DNA of 19,064 nucleotides from JAVBOF01 sp031550915 (GTDB lineage Bacteria > Bacillota > Clostridia > Christensenellales > MGBC116941): assembly GCA_031550915.1 (NCBI GenBank), contig JAVBOF010000063.1:1-19064 (forward strand). The letters are read 5' to 3'. Each line of letters begins with the position of its first letter. The first letter of the stretch is position 1. The notes under the pieces are model-generated. The model was not told the origin of the DNA. It saw nothing but the letters and a program-made list of their open reading frames with translations, and made no database searches. The translations under genes were made by a program, and so were the position numbers. This document shows, one piece after another, positions 15,271 to 19,064 of this stretch.

Positions 15271-15498
15271 ATGGTTTTTGATAAAGTGAAAAAAATAATT
15301 GCCGGTCAGCTCAGTGTTGATGAGGAAAAAATCAACGTGGAAACTAATCTTATAGAAGACCTTAAGGCAGATTCCCTTGATGTTGTAGAGCTTATAATGG
15401 ATCTGGAGCAGGAATTCAATATCGAAATACCGGATGAAGATCTGCCGAAAATCACCACGGTAAAAGACATAATTGCATATATTGAAAAGCTGCAATAA
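15271..15498 (+). CDS. acpP: Acyl carrier protein
   Basis: A 75-aa acidic protein that carries growing acyl chains on a 4'-phosphopantetheine arm during fatty-acid synthesis. The attachment Ser35 lies in DSLD, within LKADSLDVVELIM. The start has a strong AGGAGG (15258-15263). Placement directly after plsX couples acyl-ACP supply to its consumer. A terminator follows at 15524-15550, so it is probably the last gene of the rpmF transcript, with some read-through into rnc. Confidence 0.97.
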   Translation: MVFDKVKKIIAGQLSVDEEKINVETNLIEDLKADSLDVVELIMDLEQEFNIEIPDEDLPKITTVKDIIAYIEKLQ

Positions 15499-15523
15499 CA
15501 GCTATTTATCTTTGACCTAAAAT

Positions 15524-15550
15524 AAGCTCCGTTATCGCTACGGAGCTTTT
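15524..15550 (+). terminator. Rho-independent terminator between acpP and rnc
   Basis: AAGCTCCGT (15524-15532) pairs perfectly with ACGGAGCTT (15540-15548), a 9-bp stem with a 7-nt loop ending in TTTT. The T-tract is short and soon broken by GAAA, so termination may be partial. This would give high acpP and lower rnc expression from one promoter. Confidence 0.7.
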
Positions 15551-15567
15551 GAAATTAGGAGGTATTT

Positions 15568-16278
15568 TTGCAGGACGACTATTTAGGACTACTTGATGAA
15601 TTGCAAAACAGGATTGGATATAGGTTTAAAGACAGCTCTTTACTTAAAATATCGTTGACGCATAAGTCTTCGTTAAATGAACCGGATAAAGGTGAAGAGA
15701 GCAACGAAAGAATGGAGTTTCTCGGTGACGCAGTAATTGAACTGTGCGTCAGCCACTATCTATACAAAGAATACCCAAACATGGCTGAGGGTAAGCTTGC
15801 AAAAGCTCGTGCTGCAACGGTTTGTGAACCGTCGCTTGCAGAAAGCGCTATAGAGCTTGAACTGGGAGATTGCATTGTTTTAGGAAAAGGCGAAGAAGTA
15901 TCCGGAGGAAGAGAAAAACTCTCTATTCTTTCTGATTCATTTGAGGCTATTATTGGAGCTATCTATTTGGATGGGGGATTCGACGCGGCACAAGAAGTGA
16001 TACTGGATAGACTTCAAAAGACTTTGAAGATGGCAGTAAAAGGGAAAGTTTATCGAGACTATAAGACTGAGCTTCAAGAAATACTCCAAAAAAAAAGGAA
16101 CGGTCATATAAAATACTCAATGACTTCCGAACAAGGCCCTGCGCATAACAAGTTGTTTGAAATGTGTGTTGTTTTTGGCGAAAAGGTTTTGGGGAAGGGA
16201 TCTGGCCGATCAAAAAAGGAAGCGGAGCAGAATGCCGCTAAACAAGCGATTGATTCGATAAATAAAAAAAAGGAGTAA
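15568..16278 (+). CDS. rnc: Ribonuclease III
   Basis: Double-strand-specific endoribonuclease for rRNA maturation and structured mRNA (236 aa, cytoplasmic dimer). The catalytic signature NERMEFLGDAVIEL and the second acidic site in LSDSFEAIIGAIYLDGG supply the metal-binding Glu/Asp residues. A C-terminal double-stranded RNA-binding domain starts at DYKTELQEILQ and ends with GSGRSKKEAEQNAAKQA. It starts with TTG at 15568, placed 5 nt after AGGAGG (15557-15562); no ATG is available nearby. No promoter of its own is evident, so it is probably fed by read-through of the preceding terminator. No clear terminator follows it in the AT-rich gap 16279-16439. Confidence 0.96.
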   Translation: MQDDYLGLLDELQNRIGYRFKDSSLLKISLTHKSSLNEPDKGEESNERMEFLGDAVIELCVSHYLYKEYPNMAEGKLAKARAATVCEPSLAESAIELELGDCIVLGKGEEVSGGREKLSILSDSFEAIIGAIYLDGGFDAAQEVILDRLQKTLKMAVKGKVYRDYKTELQEILQKKRNGHIKYSMTSEQGPAHNKLFEMCVVFGEKVLGKGSGRSKKEAEQNAAKQAIDSINKKKE

Positions 16279-16337
16279 AATTTTTATCGATCATGCATTC
16301 TCATAAAAAAAAGTTAGAATAAATAAATATAGTATAG

Positions 16338-16363
16338 TTTACATCTCACAGTTATGGTATAAT
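16338..16363 (+). promoter_or_regulatory. Probable spoVS promoter (extended -10)
   Basis: TGGTATAAT (16355-16363) is a perfect extended -10 element. The best -35 resemblance, TTTACA (16338-16343), is only 14 nt away, so recognition may rest on the extended -10. The 161-nt AT-rich gap holding it also contains a 10-nt palindrome, GTATTAATAC (16417-16426), just before the Shine-Dalgarno site. I do not see a convincing sigma-H promoter, which drives spoVS in B. subtilis. Confidence 0.5.
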
Positions 16364-16439
16364 AAATCAATAATAATACATTTTTTGCCTAGCTCATTAT
16401 ACGCGATACATATATAGTATTAATACAGGGGGAGCACAA

Positions 16440-16700
16440 ATGGAAGCATTAAAGGTATCGACAAAATCCCAACCAAAATCGGTTGCCGGTGCTTTGGCTG
16501 CAATTTTGAAGGATAATAATGTGGCGGAAATACAAGCGGTTGGGGCAGGCGCAGTAAATCAGGCAATAAAGGCAGTAGCAATAACCAGAGGCTATCTGGC
16601 TCCAAAGGGAATAGATATTGTAATTGTCCCGGCTTTCTCCGAAATTGAGATTGCCGGCGAATTAAGAACAGCAATCAAGCTCTTTGTAGAGACTCGTTAA
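16440..16700 (+). CDS. spoVS: Stage V sporulation protein S
   Basis: An 86-aa Alba-like small protein. It is required in B. subtilis for progress past stage V, affecting coat assembly and septation; the molecular activity is uncertain, with nucleic-acid binding suggested by the fold. The sequence EALKVSTKSQPKSVAGALAA and the following VQAxGAGAVNQAIKA-type stretch are near-invariant in the family. The length is typical. The ATG at 16440 follows GGGGGAG. It stands alone with its own promoter and a strong terminator, between rnc and smc, which usually adjoin. It supports a spore-forming lineage, though spoVS also occurs in some non-sporulating bacteria. Confidence 0.95.
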   Translation: MEALKVSTKSQPKSVAGALAAILKDNNVAEIQAVGAGAVNQAIKAVAITRGYLAPKGIDIVIVPAFSEIEIAGELRTAIKLFVETR

Positions 16701-16712
16701 TTTGATATCGGT

Positions 16713-16737
16713 AAAAACCTGCATGATGCGGGTTTTT
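16713..16737 (+). terminator. Rho-independent terminator after spoVS
   Basis: AAAAACCTGC (16713-16722) pairs with GCGGGTTTTT (16728-16737), a 10-bp stem with one G-T pair and a 5-nt loop. The T5 run at its end is followed by ATTAT. The A-run on the left and T-run on the right mean it could also work on the minus strand. It isolates spoVS from smc. Confidence 0.85.
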
Positions 16738-16783
16738 ATTATGTATAGGTAAAGTATGAAATTTTTTGAGGATGGTGTTTTTG

Positions 16784-19064
16784 ATGAGGCTTAAGAGCCT
16801 TGAAATGCAGGGTTTTAAGTCATTTGTCGAAAGGATATCGATAAATTTTGATAATGGTATTACCGCCATCATTGGACCCAACGGAAGTGGGAAAAGTAAT
16901 GTTGCGGATGCAGTTCGCTGGGTTTTGGGGGAGCAGAGCGCCAAAAACCTTCGCGGCGGTAAGATGGAAGACATTATCTTTAGCGGTACTGAAAAGAGAA
17001 AATCACTTAACTATTGTGAAGTTGCTTTAACGATGGACAATTCTGATAACGAACTGCCGACTGATTTTTCTGAAGTTACAATAACTAGAAGGGTTTATCG
17101 TTCAGGCGAAAGCGAATATTTTATTAATAAGACCGCGTGCAGGTTAAAGGATATATTGGATCTTTTTCGCGATACGGGCGTTGGAAAAGAAGGGTATAGT
17201 ATAATTGGACAGGGGCAGATCGAAAATATTCTCAGTAGCCGTTCGGAGGATCGCCGGCTGGTTTTTGAAGAAGCTGCAGGAATTGCCAAATACCGTTCTA
17301 GAAAAGTCGAAGCTGAAAGAAAGCTTGCCAATACGCAAAATAATATGCAGCGGATAGAAGATATTCTTGGAGAGCTTTCCGGACAATTGGAACCATTGGC
17401 GGAACAGAGTAGGGTAGCAAAGCGTTTTATGGAGTTACACGATAGACTGAAAGACCTGGAAGTAAATGTATTCCTGTTTCAATATGACAGGAACCTCGAA
17501 AAAATAAAGAACACCAAAGATACACTTGATGATCTTGAAGCGGAAATCTTAAGGTTGAATAGTGGCGAGGAGCAATTCAGGGTAAAAAAGGAAGATGACC
17601 TTAAAAAGCAAAAATCTATAGATGAACGCATAGCAAAAGCTCAAAATGAAGTGACCACTGCAGTTAAAGAGATGGAAAAGCGAGAAGGGCAAAACAACCT
17701 TGTCAGAGAGCGTATGGAAAACCATGATAGGGAAGCAAAGCGACTTGGGGAAGAGTTGGAAGCAGACAATAGTACCTTTGCCATTATAAATGAAAGTATA
17801 ATAAACATTAAAAATAGTATAAGCGAAAAGACCGAGCTTAGCCTGATATCCAACAGAGATTTGGAAATATTGCGAATAAAGCAGAGCGAGCAGGAAGAAA
17901 AGCTGGATACAAAAGAAAAGGATTTGGAAGCACTTAAAAACAATTTGATTGAAAATATGAATCGTTTGGCGGATTCTAAAAATAAAACGACTCGTTTCGC
18001 TACGATCAAAGTAGGTATAACTCAAAGGCTCGAATCACTCGAAGAAGAGCTGGCTAAGGCAAATGTTGAGGAACAAAAGTTGATCATTGAGACAAACGAG
18101 CAGATAAACAATATGGAGGAACGACAAAGGGAAAAAGCGCAATGCGAATCAGATATGAAAGCCTCAACGTACGAGATTGAAGAATTAAGAAGCAAGATTC
18201 GCAACGATGAAGAAGAGATTCGAACCAACGAGGCATCGTTAAGCTCTATGGAGCAGCGCTTGAAGATGCTGGAATCTATGCAGCGGGATTATGAGGGATA
18301 TAACGTCAGCGTAAGGGCATTATTAAGAGCTAACGAAGAAGGACAAGCCAAGGGCAGAATAGAAGGCGTGGTAGCGGAATTACTTGATGTTCCTCAAGAA
18401 TATGAAAAAGCTATTGAAGTAGCACTCGGTGCATCAATGCAGAATATCGTAACAAAGGATGAGCAGGATGCAAAGCGTTTAATCGAATATCTGCGAAGCA
18501 ATAATTTGGGCAGAGCAACTTTTCTGCCGATAAGCAATATGCAGAGCAGGGGCTTGAATGATAGAGAAAGCGCTTCACTTAAGCGGAATAACTATATCGG
18601 TATAGCCGCCGAGCTCGTACGGTTTGAGAAAAAATACGAGACTGTGTTCAACCGGCTATTAGGCAGGCATGTTTTAGTTAGGGATATGGACGACGCTATA
18701 GCTTTGATGAAGGATAATGGGTTCGCCTTTACGACCGTGACCCTAGAGGGAGATATAATTCATCCAGGCGGTTCGATGTCAGGTGGCAGTTTGCAATCAA
18801 AAGTTACGAGCATTTTGGGAAGGGAAAGGGTCATCAAAGAAACTAAACTTAGGATCGACGAGATAGGCGAAAACATCGATAATCTTGAGCAAGACATGCG
18901 CTCAAAACGCGAGCACATACAAACATTGAGAAACATGCAAATGCAGAAGGAAGAGAACTATAACAGCCTAAGGGTTTCGCTTGGAAAAGAAGAAGAGAAA
19001 CTTGATACACTTAAAAAGTATATGCTAGATAATGAAATGCTTTTGGAAAAGCTGGAAAACGAAA
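16784..19064 (+). CDS. smc: Chromosome segregation ATPase SMC (5' part)
   Basis: SMC forms the condensin-like ring (with ScpA/ScpB) that organises and segregates the chromosome. The first 760 residues are visible; the distal coiled coil and the C-terminal Walker B/signature head lie beyond the window. The N-terminal RLKSLEMQGFKSF precedes Walker A GPNGSGKS (31-38). The conserved GQGQIENILSSRSEDR follows (from residue 142), then FEEAAGIAKYR. A long charged coiled coil runs to about 520. The hinge (about 520-670) contains EGVVAELLDVP and ends with HPGGSMSGG (660-668). The ATG at 16784 matches the family N-terminus; ATG 16772 and TTG 16781 are in frame upstream, and GAGG (16768-16771) is 12 nt from the chosen start, slightly far. 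Confidence 0.96.
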   Translation, partial: MRLKSLEMQGFKSFVERISINFDNGITAIIGPNGSGKSNVADAVRWVLGEQSAKNLRGGKMEDIIFSGTEKRKSLNYCEVALTMDNSDNELPTDFSEVTITRRVYRSGESEYFINKTACRLKDILDLFRDTGVGKEGYSIIGQGQIENILSSRSEDRRLVFEEAAGIAKYRSRKVEAERKLANTQNNMQRIEDILGELSGQLEPLAEQSRVAKRFMELHDRLKDLEVNVFLFQYDRNLEKIKNTKDTLDDLEAEILRLNSGEEQFRVKKEDDLKKQKSIDERIAKAQNEVTTAVKEMEKREGQNNLVRERMENHDREAKRLGEELEADNSTFAIINESIINIKNSISEKTELSLISNRDLEILRIKQSEQEEKLDTKEKDLEALKNNLIENMNRLADSKNKTTRFATIKVGITQRLESLEEELAKANVEEQKLIIETNEQINNMEERQREKAQCESDMKASTYEIEELRSKIRNDEEEIRTNEASLSSMEQRLKMLESMQRDYEGYNVSVRALLRANEEGQAKGRIEGVVAELLDVPQEYEKAIEVALGASMQNIVTKDEQDAKRLIEYLRSNNLGRATFLPISNMQSRGLNDRESASLKRNNYIGIAAELVRFEKKYETVFNRLLGRHVLVRDMDDAIALMKDNGFAFTTVTLEGDIIHPGGSMSGGSLQSKVTSILGRERVIKETKLRIDEIGENIDNLEQDMRSKREHIQTLRNMQMQKEENYNSLRVSLGKEEEKLDTLKKYMLDNEMLLEKLENE

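Noticed and set aside
16295..16325. ATTCT/AGAAT repeat after rnc as a terminator
   Set aside because: Five A-T-rich pairs around a long A-run; too weak to call in AT-rich sequence.
16417..16426. GTATTAATAC palindrome before spoVS as an operator
   Set aside because: Ten all-but-AT bases in an AT-rich gap are expected by chance; mentioned only in the promoter entry.

Overview
The window looks like a piece of the core chromosome of an anaerobic, spore-forming member of the Firmicutes, probably Clostridia. The evidence is strong purine-rich Shine-Dalgarno sites, a moderately AT-rich sequence, two sporulation-lineage genes (ylbJ, spoVS), and the firmicute gene order rsmD-coaD-(coiled-coil gene)-ylbJ-ylbK-tmcAL-pta-ackA-rpmF-plsX-acpP-rnc-smc. 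No rRNA, tRNA, CRISPR array, IS element, phage gene or other sign of mobile DNA was seen, and no gene-free stretch exceeds 300 bases. I found no wholly new system; the interesting points are arrangement and regulation.

Region 1 (2-6616, + strand) is a tightly packed run: the 3' part of a phenylacetate-CoA ligase-like gene, iorA, iorB, a second complete phenylacetate-CoA ligase-like gene, a tandem ACT-domain gene, alanine racemase, and 5-formyltetrahydrofolate cyclo-ligase. Spacings are 26, -1, 8, 15, -4 and -8 nt. The first five genes make a coherent module: IorAB oxidatively decarboxylates arylpyruvates (transaminated aromatic amino acids) to aryl-acetyl-CoA with reduction of ferredoxin, and the AMP-forming ligases connect aryl-acetyl-CoA and free aryl acetate. 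The ACT protein is a plausible amino-acid sensor.

Region 2 (6697-11524) is the ylb-type housekeeping cluster: rsmD and coaD (4-nt overlap), a coiled-coil gene of unknown function, ylbJ on the minus strand with its 3' end overlapping that gene, the patatin-like ylbK on the plus strand, and tmcAL on the minus strand.

Region 3 (11665-13867) is the pta-ackA pair for acetyl-CoA to acetate with ATP formation. It complements region 1, since both recover energy from acyl-CoA.

Region 4 (13892-16278) carries rpmF-plsX-acpP behind a perfect TTGACA-N17-TATAAT promoter whose -10 box sits inside a long inverted repeat. A terminator follows, then rnc. The DUF177 (ylbN/yceD) gene usually found just before rpmF is absent.

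Region 5 (16338-19064) holds spoVS with its own promoter and terminator, inserted between rnc and smc. The smc gene runs off the right edge after its hinge domain.
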